A DNA stretch of 58,667 nucleotides from an uncultured Eubacteriales bacterium. Its GTDB lineage: Bacteria; Bacillota; Clostridia; Peptostreptococcales; Anaerovoracaceae. The notes below the pieces were generated by a model. The model was not told the origin of the DNA. It searched no databases and saw only the letters and a program-made list of their open reading frames with translations. The position numbers and the translations under genes are program-made. The DNA is taken from positions 1-58,667 of the forward strand of contig CACYHR010000013.1 of the NCBI GenBank assembly GCA_902774265.1, given 5' to 3'. Positions 7,212-16,845 of this stretch are shown here, piece after piece; position 1 is the first letter of the stretch, and each line of letters begins with the position of its first letter.

Positions 7212-8969
7212 ATGGGGACTATATATACAGAGAATGATCCGTTGTATTCCGGAATTCTAAATGCAGAAGCAGCAGAGAAATCCGCTGAAAAATATAAACA
7301 GGTAAAGAGAAAAAAGATGAAAAGAAGAAATATTTTTAAAGCTGATATAACAGGAGTGGGAGCAGCTGTTGAACTGATCGGAGATGTTTTACGGGAATAC
7401 AGAGTTAAGGGGAAAGAGTTTATACGTACCCAGCTTGCGGTGGAGGAAGTCCTGGGAAGTCTGATGGATCACGCCGCTGAAGGAAGCGATTTCTCGGTGT
7501 TCATAAATGCCTTTTTGGGGATTGTGACGATTGAGATCATCTCAGAAGGAGAGGAGTATGATCCTGCCGGAAGTATGAAGATGACTTCTGCAGATGATGG
7601 TGATCATGCAGCAGAAATGACAGGGGATGCGCTTCGCGCAATCCTGCTCAAAGCATATACGAACGATCTGAAATACCGGCATAAAGCGGGGAAAAACTAT
7701 GTGCGCATGACAGTCGTGCGTTCAAGACATGCTTTTCTCTACCAGACGATCGGCGCGATGCTTCTGGCGATACTCCTGGGAATTATTCTGACACAGATCG
7801 GCAGTGATGCATTCAACAGCGGACTGAATGATTACCTGCTGATTCCGGTCAAAACAGTTTATATGAATGCGCTCAAGATGATTGTTGCTCCGGTGGTGTT
7901 TTTTTCGATCATCTCATGCATCGTCCGATTTTCCGATCTGTCGGAACTCGGCAGGATAGGCGCAAGGATATTTATCCTTTATCTGACTACAACGGTGATC
8001 GCTGTGGCTGTCGGCCTGGGATCTTTTTATCTGTTTAAACCGGGAAAAGCCGGAATAATCGGACAGGCTGCAGATGCATCATCGATCACGTCACAGACGA
8101 TGAATATCTCAATTCTGGATACTATTGTGGGCATTGTTCCTGATAATATTGTCAAACCTTTTCTGGAATCGAATATGCTGCAGCTGATCTTTCTGGCGGT
8201 TATCTGCGGTATCGCGGTAGGGAAGATAGGAAAGTATTCGGAGATGCTCTGTACCCTGCTGGAGGCATGCAATGAACTGTTTCTGAAGGTCACGACAATG
8301 ATCATCAGGTTTATGCCGGCAGCCGTTCTTTGCTCGGTAATGTCCATGATGCTTACTATGGGAGGAAAAACCATGATTTCCGTAATGGGCATGCTGGGGA
8401 CATTGATATTCGGTCTGATCTGCATGATTGTGATTTACTGTCTGCTCATACTGCTTATCGGGCGTATCAGTCCGATACCGTTCCTGCGCAAGTATTCCGC
8501 TACCATGCTTCAGGTGTTTTCAATGGCATCAAGCAATGCATCTATTCCGATCAATATGGATGCATGTGAGAAAAAACTCGGAATTGCAAAGAATATTTAC
8601 AGTCTTTCCATACCTCTTGGAGCCACTATCAATATGGACGGAACCTGCGTTCATCTTGCAGTGTTTTCTCTTGCGCTTGCTAAGATATACGGAGTGGAGA
8701 TAAGCGGTGCATCTATGATTTCACTTGTGCTTGCTATCATTGTACTGTCTATGGGTGCGCCGGGAATTCCGGGATCGGGATTGATATGCCTGTCTGTTTT
8801 ACTGACCCAGCTGGGAATTCCCGTGGAAGCGATCGGACTTGTCATGGGTATAGATTCTCTTGCAGGTATGTTCCGCACCATGAGCAACTGCACAGGGGAT
8901 GTAGCAGTGTCGGTGATCGTGGCGAGACTGGAGAAACTCATGGATATTGAGATCTATCAGAATTATTGA
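7212..8969 (+). CDS. Dicarboxylate/amino-acid:cation symporter with N-terminal kinase-ATPase-like domain
   Basis: A 585-residue fusion. Residues about 45-165 resemble the HATPase fold of anti-sigma kinases, with an N-box-like stretch AVEEVLGSLMDHA in which the expected Mg-binding Asn is not present. From about residue 175 onward it is a DAACS (GltP/SdcS-type) symporter with several membrane helices, an SSNASIP hairpin-like motif and the conserved NMDGT motif at residue 474. The transporter would import dicarboxylates, glutamate/aspartate or serine/threonine with H+ or Na+. The added domain probably regulates it or is a degenerate ATP-binding sensor. ATG 7212 has no strong ribosome site; an internal ATG at 7317 is an alternative that would keep the fusion. 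It stands alone between terminators. Confidence 0.85.
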   Translation: MGTIYTENDPLYSGILNAEAAEKSAEKYKQVKRKKMKRRNIFKADITGVGAAVELIGDVLREYRVKGKEFIRTQLAVEEVLGSLMDHAAEGSDFSVFINAFLGIVTIEIISEGEEYDPAGSMKMTSADDGDHAAEMTGDALRAILLKAYTNDLKYRHKAGKNYVRMTVVRSRHAFLYQTIGAMLLAILLGIILTQIGSDAFNSGLNDYLLIPVKTVYMNALKMIVAPVVFFSIISCIVRFSDLSELGRIGARIFILYLTTTVIAVAVGLGSFYLFKPGKAGIIGQAADASSITSQTMNISILDTIVGIVPDNIVKPFLESNMLQLIFLAVICGIAVGKIGKYSEMLCTLLEACNELFLKVTTMIIRFMPAAVLCSVMSMMLTMGGKTMISVMGMLGTLIFGLICMIVIYCLLILLIGRISPIPFLRKYSATMLQVFSMASSNASIPINMDACEKKLGIAKNIYSLSIPLGATINMDGTCVHLAVFSLALAKIYGVEISGASMISLVLAIIVLSMGAPGIPGSGLICLSVLLTQLGIPVEAIGLVMGIDSLAGMFRTMSNCTGDVAVSVIVARLEKLMDIEIYQNY

Positions 8970-9099
8970 TTAAAACGTTACAATTCAGCTATACTATTAT
9001 ACGGTTTGAAGTTTGATTTCATATTGTTACTGCTGAAAAGCATGTTATGCGAAGTTGCGCAGTAGATGTATCCGGAAGTAACATAGAAAGGAAGAGAAA

Positions 9100-9576
9100 A
9101 TGTTCAGAAAAATGAGAAGGAGCCCGCAGGCGCTGTCAGAGGAAGAGATAAGAGATATGCTCGTAAGAGAGACAAGAGGAGTGCTTTCCGTTCAGGGTGA
9201 TGATGGTTATCCTTATGGATTCCCTATAAATCATTTCTATGATGAAGAGGATGGCAAACTGTATTTTCACGGAGCGGATTTCGGTCATCATATAGACGCT
9301 ATAAAGAGAGATCCAAAGGTCTCATACTGCGTCTTCGGACAGGATACTCAGAAAGAGGGCGACTGGGCAAAGTATGTAAAAAGCGTGGTCATATTCGGAA
9401 AAGCGGAGCTCATAGAGGATAAGGAAGAGGTCGAAAAGATCAGCAGAAAGCTCTGCAGCAAATTCCCTTGCACCGCTGAGTACGTGGAAACAGAGATAGA
9501 GAAGGATCTTAAGAGGACACTCTGTTTCTCAATCACCATAGAAGATATCAACGGCAAGCTGGTACACGAGGCTTAA
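9100..9576 (+). CDS. Pyridoxamine 5'-phosphate oxidase-like flavoprotein (NimA-type)
   Basis: 158 residues from ATG 9100 behind AAAGGAAG. The pattern (RGVLSVQGDDGYPYGFPINHFYD, then LYFHGAD.GHHIDAIKRDPKVSYCV) is that of the FMN-binding split-barrel family that includes nitroimidazole-resistance proteins and small reductases of gut anaerobes. Full length for the family. It lies 6 bp from thiN and is likely co-transcribed with it. The substrate is not predictable; it is a probable FMN-dependent reductase and should not be read as proven drug resistance. Confidence 0.85.
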   Translation: MFRKMRRSPQALSEEEIRDMLVRETRGVLSVQGDDGYPYGFPINHFYDEEDGKLYFHGADFGHHIDAIKRDPKVSYCVFGQDTQKEGDWAKYVKSVVIFGKAELIEDKEEVEKISRKLCSKFPCTAEYVETEIEKDLKRTLCFSITIEDINGKLVHEA

Positions 9577-9582
9577 ATCGCT

Positions 9583-10218
9583 ATGGACAAAAGATGTGTG
9601 ATCATAGGAGGTGCGGATATAGCTGACTACGGGCATATCCGCGGATATCTGAATGATGGTGATTACCTGATCTGCTGTGACAGCGGTCTGAAGCACAGAG
9701 CGGAGCTGGGCATAGAGCCGGATCTCATAATCGGAGACTTCGATTCATATGATAATCCTCACGCTGATATCGAGACTATTACTCTGCCTGTCGCAAAGGA
9801 TGATACGGATACCATGTATGCGATAAAAGAAGGTGTCCGGCGTGGTTTTACAGATTTCCTGCTGCTTGGAGTGCTTGGAAACCGTTTTGATCACAGCCTG
9901 GTCAATCTGTATGCGCTGTTCTGGCTTGATGATAAGGGCTGTACTGCACTTGCCGCAGATGATTATTCGGAACTCAGCGTGATACACGAGGGAAATACAG
10001 CTTATGTTGATGATTGTTATCCGTATTTCTCGCTTCTGAGCATGACAGGAACAGCACGTGGCGTAACGATACATAATGCAAAATTCGAACTTGAAGATGC
10101 AGAAATCACAGCTTCTTATCAGTATGCTACCAGCAATGAGGTAATTCCGGGCATGAAAGCTGAGATCAGTGTCAGAGAAGGCAGACTTCTGCTTGCAAAG
10201 ATATTAAGAAAATTATAA
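9583..10218 (+). CDS. thiN: Thiamine pyrophosphokinase
   Basis: 211 residues, family length. Thiamine pyrophosphokinases transfer pyrophosphate from ATP to thiamine to give TPP. Seen here: the N-terminal Rossmann-like CVIIGGAD, the metal-binding GDFDS, KDDTDTMYAI, and LGVLGNRFDHSLVNL, followed by the C-terminal beta-sandwich thiamine-binding domain (SLLSMTGTARGVTIHNAKF, ATSNEV). ATG 9583 is 6 bp after the upstream stop. No TPP riboswitch is visible ahead of the pair. Confidence 0.93.
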   Translation: MDKRCVIIGGADIADYGHIRGYLNDGDYLICCDSGLKHRAELGIEPDLIIGDFDSYDNPHADIETITLPVAKDDTDTMYAIKEGVRRGFTDFLLLGVLGNRFDHSLVNLYALFWLDDKGCTALAADDYSELSVIHEGNTAYVDDCYPYFSLLSMTGTARGVTIHNAKFELEDAEITASYQYATSNEVIPGMKAEISVREGRLLLAKILRKL

Positions 10219-10235
10219 CGGAAGCAGCATCAGAT

Positions 10236-10266
10236 TGACTGATACGGCATAAAACCGTATCAGTCA
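10236..10266 (+). terminator. 12-bp perfect hairpin after thiN
   Basis: TGACTGATACGG and CCGTATCAGTCA form a perfect 12-bp stem with a 7-nt loop. No T-run follows, so it is either a weak terminator or an RNA-stabilising hairpin. The rest of the gap to 10429 holds a TTGACA at 10350-10355 without a convincing -10. Confidence 0.55.
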
Positions 10267-10428
10267 TGCAGATATGTCATAATCGTTCGCATACAAGACA
10301 AATCAATTTGTACGAAAAACTGATCATATAAAATTAACCCGGCGCTCCATTGACATATTCGCTATATCCGTGTTACCCTACATTGGCTCAAAAAAAGCGT
10401 CAATAAAGATAAGAAAAAGGAGGTCAGT

Positions 10429-11585
10429 ATGATTCCGGATACCAGAGCAAAGATTGAATTCAGTCCGACGATAGATATCGATCTTTTAAGAAAAGCAGGG
10501 ATAGACCTCTCTTCCCGATATACTATTATTCCCGGTTTTTGCGACGTGCATGTGCACTTCAGAGAACCGGGTTTTTCTTATAAAGAGACTATCGGGACGT
10601 ATGCACAATGCCGAATCTTAATCCTGTTGCCGACACTGCAGAGCATCTCAGGCAGCAGAGAGAGATCATCGAACGCGATGCATGCATAAACGTTTATCCG
10701 TATGCGGCGATCACTATCGGACAGAAGGGTGAAGAACTTGCGGATCTCGAAAGCATGGCGGATGACTGCATCTCGTTTTCGGATGACGGACACGGAGTCC
10801 AGTCCGAAGAGATGATGAGAAAAGCTATGCTAAGGGCAAAATCGCTTGGAAAGATAATCACTGCGCACTGCGAAGACAACAGCCTGTTAAAAGGCGGCTA
10901 TATACATGACGGAGAATACGCAAAAGTTCACGGACACAGAGGGATCTGCTCCGAATCAGAATGGGGACAGATCGCAAGAGATCTTCGCCTTGCTAAGGAA
11001 ACAGGCTGTGCATACCATGTCTGCCATATCTCGACAAAGGAGAGCGTGGATATCATCCGCAGGGCTAAGGCAGACGGAGTGGACGTCAGTTGCGAAACCG
11101 CACCTCACTATCTGCTGCTCGATGACAGCATGCTGCAGGAGGATGGTAAATGGAAGATGAATCCTCCTATCAGAAGCGCTGAGGACAGAGACGCCCTGAT
11201 TGAGGGCATTCTCGACGGCACTATAGACTGCATAGCAACAGACCATGCGCCGCATTCGGCAGAAGAGAAAGCCCGCGGACTCGAAAAATCAGCATTCGGC
11301 ATAGTCGGTATTGAGACGGCTTTCCCGCTGCTTTATACATATATGGTCCTTCCGGGGATCATCACGATGGATAAGCTTGAGGACCTGCTGGTATATAATC
11401 CGCGCAGACGTTTCGGCATCCCGCTCGGCAATGATTATTCTGTCTGGAATATGGAAACGGAATGGACGATCACCCCTGAACTCGACTTTTTGTCAAAGGG
11501 CAGGGCAACGCCTTTCGAAGGCTGGCGCGTAAGCGGAATGAATGTGCTCACAGTCTGCGGAGGAAAGGCTGTATATACAAGATAA
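10429..11585 (+). pseudogene. pyrC: Dihydroorotase, broken by an internal deletion and frameshift
   Basis: Two frames together cover a class I dihydroorotase (carbamoyl-aspartate to dihydroorotate, Zn enzyme). Frame one from ATG 10429 (ribosome site AAAAGGAGG) carries the metal motif DVHVHFREPG and KETI, then runs into unrelated residues to 10689. Frame two, open to 11585, begins at MPNLNPV and continues through ITAHCEDNS, HVCHISTKES, CETAPHYLL and IATDHAPH to the end. The family normally has TG.xAAAxGGxT between KETI and the MPN motif. Those roughly 12 residues, plus a number of bases not divisible by three, are absent around 10596-10608. Translation of one intact enzyme is not possible from this sequence. 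Whether this is real or an assembly error needs read-level data. Confidence 0.85.
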
Positions 11586-11603
11586 GTGAAAAAGGAGAAG
11601 GAA

Positions 11604-14600
11604 ATGGCTAAGAGAAAAGATGTTAAGAAGGTACTTATAATAGGATCGGGTCCGATCGTGATCGGTCAGGCTGCGGAATTTGACTATGCGGGAACGCAGG
11701 CGTGTCTGGCTCTCAAGGAAGAGGGCTATGAGGTCATACTCTGCAATTCAAATCCGGCAACGATCATGACGGATACTGCGATCGCAGACAAGGTCTACAT
11801 GGAACCTCTGACTCTTGAATACATAGCCAAGATATTGAGATATGAGAGACCTGACGCCATAGTGCCCGGCATAGGCGGGCAGACAGGACTTAACCTTGCA
11901 ATGCAGCTTGAGAAAAAGGGCGTGCTCGATGAGTGCCGCGTCAAATTGCTCGGAACTTCGAGCGAATCCATAGAAAGAGCCGAGGACAGAGAGCTTTTCA
12001 AGGAAATGTGCGAATCCATCGGCGAACCTGTTATTCCTAGCGAGATCACTTACAGTATAGAAGAGGCAAAACAGGCAGCTCTGGACATAGGATATCCTGT
12101 AGTGCTGAGACCGGCCTTTACCTTAGGAGGTACGGGCGGAGGCTTTGCCAACGACGAAAAGGAACTCGAGGAGATCGCGATCAACGCATTCAATCTTTCA
12201 CCGGTGCATCAGGTGCTCATAGAAAAATCCGTAAAAGGATTCAAGGAGATAGAATTCGAGGTCATGCGTGACGGCAGCGACAGGGCTATCACTATATGCG
12301 GAATGGAGAATGTGGATCCTGTAGGCGTTCACACAGGCGACTCCATAGTAGTTGCGCCGATACTCTCGCTTAACGATCACGACCTTAAGATGCTTAATGA
12401 TTCGGCTATTAAGATCATACGTGAACTTAAGATAGAAGGCGGCTGCAATGTTCAGTTTGCTCTTCATCCTGAGACGAGCGAATACTATCTCATAGAGGTG
12501 AACCCGCGCGTATCGAGATCATCTGCCCTGGCATCAAAGGCTTCCGGTTATCCTATTGCAAGGGTAACTGCAAAGATCGCCGTAGGAATGACTCTCGACG
12601 AAATAGAAGTAGCAGGAGGCAGGGCATCGACAGAGCCGAGCCTTGACTACATAGTCGCAAAATTTCCGAGATTCCCGTTCGACAAATTTACCGATGCATC
12701 GAACAGACTCGGTACTCAGATGAAGGCGACCGGCGAAGTCATGGGCATAGGATCCACCCTGACAGAGAGCTTTCTCAAATCAATCAGATCTCTCGAAACG
12801 GGAGTCTGCCATCTGCATCTTGCAAAATTCGACAGCATGAGCCGCAACAAACTCATGGAATATGTCACCGAATTCAGGGATGACAATATGTATGCCGTTG
12901 CGGAACTGTTAAGACGCGGTATCAGTGTGGAGGAAATCCACAGAGCGACTATGATAACAGAGGTCTTCCTCGAAGCCTTCAGGCAGATAATCGACATGGA
13001 AAAGATACTCAAGGAGAGAGTCAACGATGTCAGGACACTGCAGGCAGCAAAGATTATAGGCTTTTCCGACAAAGAAATAGCTTCACTGTGGAATCTTACA
13101 GAGGAAGAGATATATAATAAGAGGAAAGCGAACGGCATCACTCCTGTGTTCAGGATGGTAGATACACTTCATACAGGCAAATACATAGCCTATCTCTATT
13201 CTTCATACACAGGGGAGAACGAATCGAGGCTGACAGATAAAAAGAAGATCATAGTTCTGGGTGCCGGTCCGATCAGGATAGGACAGGGTGTGGAATTCGA
13301 TTATTCGACAGTCCACGCCGTGCAGACCATAAAGCGTGCCGGATACGAGGCGATAATAATAAATAACAATCCTGAGACGGTTTCTACGGATTATACGACT
13401 GCTGACAAGCTGTATTTCGAGCCGCTGACAGTCGAGGATGTTATGGCTATCATTGACTTTGAGCAGCCTGAAGGTGTTATCGCGACTCTCGGCGGACAGA
13501 CTGCGATCAATCTTGCGGAGCCTCTGAGAGACAGGGGAGTCAGACTGATAGGGACAGACTGCGAGGCCATAGACAGAGCTGAGAACAGGGACAGATTTGA
13601 AAAAGTACTGGAGAAACTCGGCATTCCTCAGCCAAAGGGACATGCTGTGACAAATACAGAGGACGGTGTAAAGGCTGCTGCTGAGATCGGATATCCTGTT
13701 CTGGTGAGACCGTCGTTCGTGCTGGGCGGACGCGCTATGCAGATAGTCGGCGATGAGGATCAGCTGAGGCACTATCTAAAAACAGCTGTAGAGATAGACG
13801 AGGACAAGCCCGTACTGGTCGACAAATATATACTCGGCAAGGAGGTCGAGGTCGACGCCATCTGTGACGGCAGGGATGTGTTCGTCCCGGGCATCATGGA
13901 GCTGGTAGAGAGAACGGGAATACACTCCGGAGATTCCATATCCGTATATCCTGCTTTTTCGATCAGCAACAGGGTCAAAGGCCTCATACTGCAGTATGCT
14001 AAAAAACTCGGCCTCGGGATAGGCATAATCGGTCTTTACAATATACAGTTCATCGTAGATGATAAAGATGATGTATATATTATCGAGGTCAATCCGAGAT
14101 CATCGAGAACTGTGCCTTTCCTTTCAAAATCCACGGGATACAGTCTTGCGGACATCGCTACAGAAGTCATACTCGGCAAGTCTCTCAAGGAACAGGGCAT
14201 TTTCGACCTTTATCCTGATGAAAAGAAAAGGTATTATGTAAAGGTACCGGTCTTCAGCTTCAACAAGATCAAGGGCCTCGATACATATCTCTCGCCTGAG
14301 ATGAAATCCACGGGTGAAGCCATAGGATATGATGATAAGCTGAACAGGGCGCTGTACAAGGCTCTGACCGCATCGGGCACAAAGCTCCGCAACTACGGCA
14401 CTGTATTTGCCACACTTGCCGGTGATGACAAGGCGGAGGCACTGCCTCTCATAAGGAGATTCTACAATCTGGGATTCAATATAGAGGCGACTCCGGGTAC
14501 GGCTGCCTTCCTCAAGGAGAACGGTATCAGGACCAGAGAGATGAAAAAGATCAGCGAGGGATCCGAAGAGATACTCGATGCTATCAGAAACGGACACATC

Positions 14601-14777
14601 GCATACATACTGAACACAAGAAAGGTAGGAGATCACGTACAGGCGAATGACGGCGCCCTGATAAGACAATGCGCAAGCGAGAACAACGCCACACTTTTCA
14701 CCTCTCTTGACACCGTAAGGGTGCTGCTGGATGTGCTCGAAGAGACGACGCAGACTATTTCTACAATCGATGCATAG
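11604..14777 (+). CDS. carB: Carbamoyl-phosphate synthase large subunit
   Basis: About 1057 residues from ATG 11604 behind AAAGGAG; a GTG at 11586 in frame would add six residues and is less likely. It has the two homologous ATP-grasp halves: IGSGPIVIGQAAEFDYAG near the start and LGAGPIRIGQGVEFDYS near residue 553, each followed by VNPR (IEVNPRVSRSSAL and IEVNPRSSRT). The C-terminal MGS-like allosteric domain follows (GFNIEATPGTAAFL). The enzyme makes carbamoyl phosphate for pyrimidines and arginine. The glutaminase subunit carA normally sits directly before carB, but here pyrC is immediately upstream and no carA is in the window. Confidence 0.97.
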   Translation: MAKRKDVKKVLIIGSGPIVIGQAAEFDYAGTQACLALKEEGYEVILCNSNPATIMTDTAIADKVYMEPLTLEYIAKILRYERPDAIVPGIGGQTGLNLAMQLEKKGVLDECRVKLLGTSSESIERAEDRELFKEMCESIGEPVIPSEITYSIEEAKQAALDIGYPVVLRPAFTLGGTGGGFANDEKELEEIAINAFNLSPVHQVLIEKSVKGFKEIEFEVMRDGSDRAITICGMENVDPVGVHTGDSIVVAPILSLNDHDLKMLNDSAIKIIRELKIEGGCNVQFALHPETSEYYLIEVNPRVSRSSALASKASGYPIARVTAKIAVGMTLDEIEVAGGRASTEPSLDYIVAKFPRFPFDKFTDASNRLGTQMKATGEVMGIGSTLTESFLKSIRSLETGVCHLHLAKFDSMSRNKLMEYVTEFRDDNMYAVAELLRRGISVEEIHRATMITEVFLEAFRQIIDMEKILKERVNDVRTLQAAKIIGFSDKEIASLWNLTEEEIYNKRKANGITPVFRMVDTLHTGKYIAYLYSSYTGENESRLTDKKKIIVLGAGPIRIGQGVEFDYSTVHAVQTIKRAGYEAIIINNNPETVSTDYTTADKLYFEPLTVEDVMAIIDFEQPEGVIATLGGQTAINLAEPLRDRGVRLIGTDCEAIDRAENRDRFEKVLEKLGIPQPKGHAVTNTEDGVKAAAEIGYPVLVRPSFVLGGRAMQIVGDEDQLRHYLKTAVEIDEDKPVLVDKYILGKEVEVDAICDGRDVFVPGIMELVERTGIHSGDSISVYPAFSISNRVKGLILQYAKKLGLGIGIIGLYNIQFIVDDKDDVYIIEVNPRSSRTVPFLSKSTGYSLADIATEVILGKSLKEQGIFDLYPDEKKRYYVKVPVFSFNKIKGLDTYLSPEMKSTGEAIGYDDKLNRALYKALTASGTKLRNYGTVFATLAGDDKAEALPLIRRFYNLGFNIEATPGTAAFLKENGIRTREMKKISEGSEEILDAIRNGHIAYILNTRKVGDHVQANDGALIRQCASENNATLFTSLDTVRVLLDVLEETTQTISTIDA

Positions 14778-14791
14778 GAACTTAACAAACT

Positions 14792-15640
14792 ATGAAACAG
14801 GGAATATTTGAGATCAAAGAGAATACGCAGCTGACGCCGAGCACCTGGCGCATGGTTCTGGCCGGTGATGTATCGGATGTTACAGCATCAGGACAGTTCA
14901 TCAATATAAGGCTGGACGGACATTATCTGAGAAGGCCGATCAGCGTTAATGATGCGGATCACGGCGCGGAGAACGGCCGTGGTGATGCAGAAGGCACTGT
15001 GACCATCATTTATAAGGTGCTGGGACACGGAACGGAGGAGATGACGCATTATGAACCGGGCAGGAAACTCGACGTTCTGACCGGACTCGGAAACGGGTAC
15101 GATCTGAGCTGTGCCGGCAGCGCACCTCTGCTGATAGGGGGCGGAGTCGGAATACCGCCGCTTTATCTTGCCGCAAAAATGCTGATCAGGCAGGGGGTTC
15201 AGCCGACAGTCATACTCGGATTCAATTCTGCGGACGAGATCTATTATGCCGAAGAATTCGAACAGCTTGGCTGCCGCGTCGAAATAGCGACGGCAGACGG
15301 CAGCGCGGGTATACCGGGCTTCGTCACGGATGCGTTCAGAGAGATCAGCACAGAGTGCAGTTCGCCGTGTCTCGAAGAAGCGGGGCTAGACGAAGATTAC
15401 CGGGGTGCAGAATTTACGCGCTTTACACATTTCTACACCTGCGGACCGGAACCGATGCTCAGGGCTGTGTATGAAACAGTATATAAAGAGGCCGGGATCA
15501 GCGGACAGATGAGTTTCGAAGAACGCATGGGCTGCGGATTCGGAGCGTGTATGGGATGCAGCTGCCGCACGATCACAGGCTATAAAAGGATATGCAAGGA
15601 CGGTCCTGTGATGAGGACCGAAGAGATAATCTGGGAGTGA
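14792..15640 (+). CDS. pyrK: Dihydroorotate dehydrogenase electron-transfer subunit
   Basis: 282 residues, FAD and 2Fe-2S protein that passes electrons from PyrD FMN to NAD+. Seen: the FAD-binding LRRPISVND, the glycine-rich LLIGGGVGIPPL for NAD, FYTCGPEPML, and a C-terminal cluster-binding CGFGACMGCSC...C pattern. The gene is intact although its partner pyrD, 15 bp or more downstream, is disrupted. A ribosome site is weak; the start at ATG 14792 is set by alignment to the usual N-terminus (IFEIKENTQLTP). Confidence 0.93.
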   Translation: MKQGIFEIKENTQLTPSTWRMVLAGDVSDVTASGQFINIRLDGHYLRRPISVNDADHGAENGRGDAEGTVTIIYKVLGHGTEEMTHYEPGRKLDVLTGLGNGYDLSCAGSAPLLIGGGVGIPPLYLAAKMLIRQGVQPTVILGFNSADEIYYAEEFEQLGCRVEIATADGSAGIPGFVTDAFREISTECSSPCLEEAGLDEDYRGAEFTRFTHFYTCGPEPMLRAVYETVYKEAGISGQMSFEERMGCGFGACMGCSCRTITGYKRICKDGPVMRTEEIIWE

Positions 15641-15766
15641 CTTACGATTCAGTTGTCGGCCGCGCGCCTGTCAGGATGTATCAGTGGATGTGGCCGACAG
15701 ATTAATAGTTCCGGAAGAGATAACAAAGATAAAACTAAGATGATTAAAGGCAGTGGTGCAAACGAC

Positions 15767-16685
15767 ATGGATGATATGATGAAAAATAGAGCAAAGGACG
15801 GCATTGACCGGTCCGGCGGTATATACACAGGCGCAGACCTGTCGGTGGATCTGTGCGGAATACGACTTGATAATCCGGTCATACCTGCATCGGGCACCTT
15901 CGGGTACGGTTATGAGTTTGCGGAGCTTTACGATATAAACTGTCTCGGCAGCTTTTCCTTCAAGGGTACGACCGGAGAGGCGAGATTCGGAAACGAGACT
16001 CCTCGTATAGCTGAATGTCCTTCGGGCATGCTCAATTCTGTCGGTCTCCAGAACCCGGGGGTGGATGCTGTCATAGCAGAGGAGCTGCCGAAGCTTGCCG
16101 TAGTTTTCAATAAGCCTGTAATGGCTAATGTGAGTGGCTTTTCCGTTGAGGAGTACAGAACGGTCACGGAGAAGCTGAGCAGATCGGATGCAGCGGATAT
16201 GATAGGCTGGTTCTATGGCAGCCGAAGTTGTCAAAGCCGTTCGCACAGTTACTGACAAGCCGCTGATCATCAAGCTGACTCCGAATGTAAGCGATATAAC
16301 GGAGATGGCCATAGCTTGCGAAGCGGCGGGAGCAGACGGCATCAGCCTCATCAATACTCTGATGGGGATGAGGATAGATATTAAGAGCCGGAAGCCGATC
16401 CTTGCAAATGTGACAGGCGGGTATTCCGGACCGGCAGTGCTGCCGGTAGCGCTGCGCATGGTCTATCAGGTATCAAAGGCAGTGAATATACCTGTTGTCG
16501 GCATGGGAGGCATCTCTACGGCGGAGGATGTGATAGAGATGATGATGGCAGGCGCGACAGCCGTTGAGGTAGGAGCTGCCAATCTGGTCGATCCGTATGC
16601 ATGCAAAAAGATCATAGAACAGCTGCCGGATGCGATGTCAAAATACGGCATACACAGCCTTCGTGAGATAACAGGAGCAGCGTAA
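15767..16685 (+). pseudogene. pyrD: Dihydroorotate dehydrogenase (class 1B), broken by an internal deletion and frameshift
   Basis: The first frame carries LSVDLCGIRLDNPVIPASGTFGYG, SFKGTT, MLNSVGLQNPG and MANVSGFSVEEY, then leaves the family at about 16205 and stops at 16252-16255. A second frame then gives [61 protein letters not shown] and LREITG to 16685. Family members have a stretch of about 18 residues in between, including NISCPN with the catalytic Cys and the QGG/AFG loop. This stretch is missing here, by a number of bases not divisible by three. The start is uncertain (ATG 15740 or 15767; the open frame reaches 15653). Without the catalytic Cys the product could not work even if the frame were restored. 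Confidence 0.85.
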
Positions 16686-16731
16686 CAGGATTTCAGCAAG
16701 AGAATGACTTGCGTTCTCCGCATCCTATCAA

Positions 16732-16755
16732 AAAAGTGTCTTTCGGGACACTTTT
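16732..16755. terminator. Hairpin between pyrD and pyrF
   Basis: AAAAGTGTC (16732-16740) and GACACTTTT (16747-16755) make a 9-bp stem with TTTCGG as the loop. A- and T-rich flanks allow function on both strands. It could end or attenuate the upstream transcript. Confidence 0.7.
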
Positions 16756-16845
16756 ATTGTATACTTAGTAATGACAGATAAGCAGCTGTCAGCCGGACTT
16801 GATAAAACTCCGGATAGCTGTACAGGATAAGACAGGAGGTCTGCC

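Noticed and set aside
10350-10378. Promoter for the pyrimidine cluster from TTGACA at 10350
   Set aside because: No acceptable -10 lies 16-18 bp downstream, and no PyrR-type attenuator could be traced.
10596-10608. Programmed ribosomal frameshift in pyrC
   Set aside because: There is no slippery heptamer, and conserved codons are missing rather than merely shifted.
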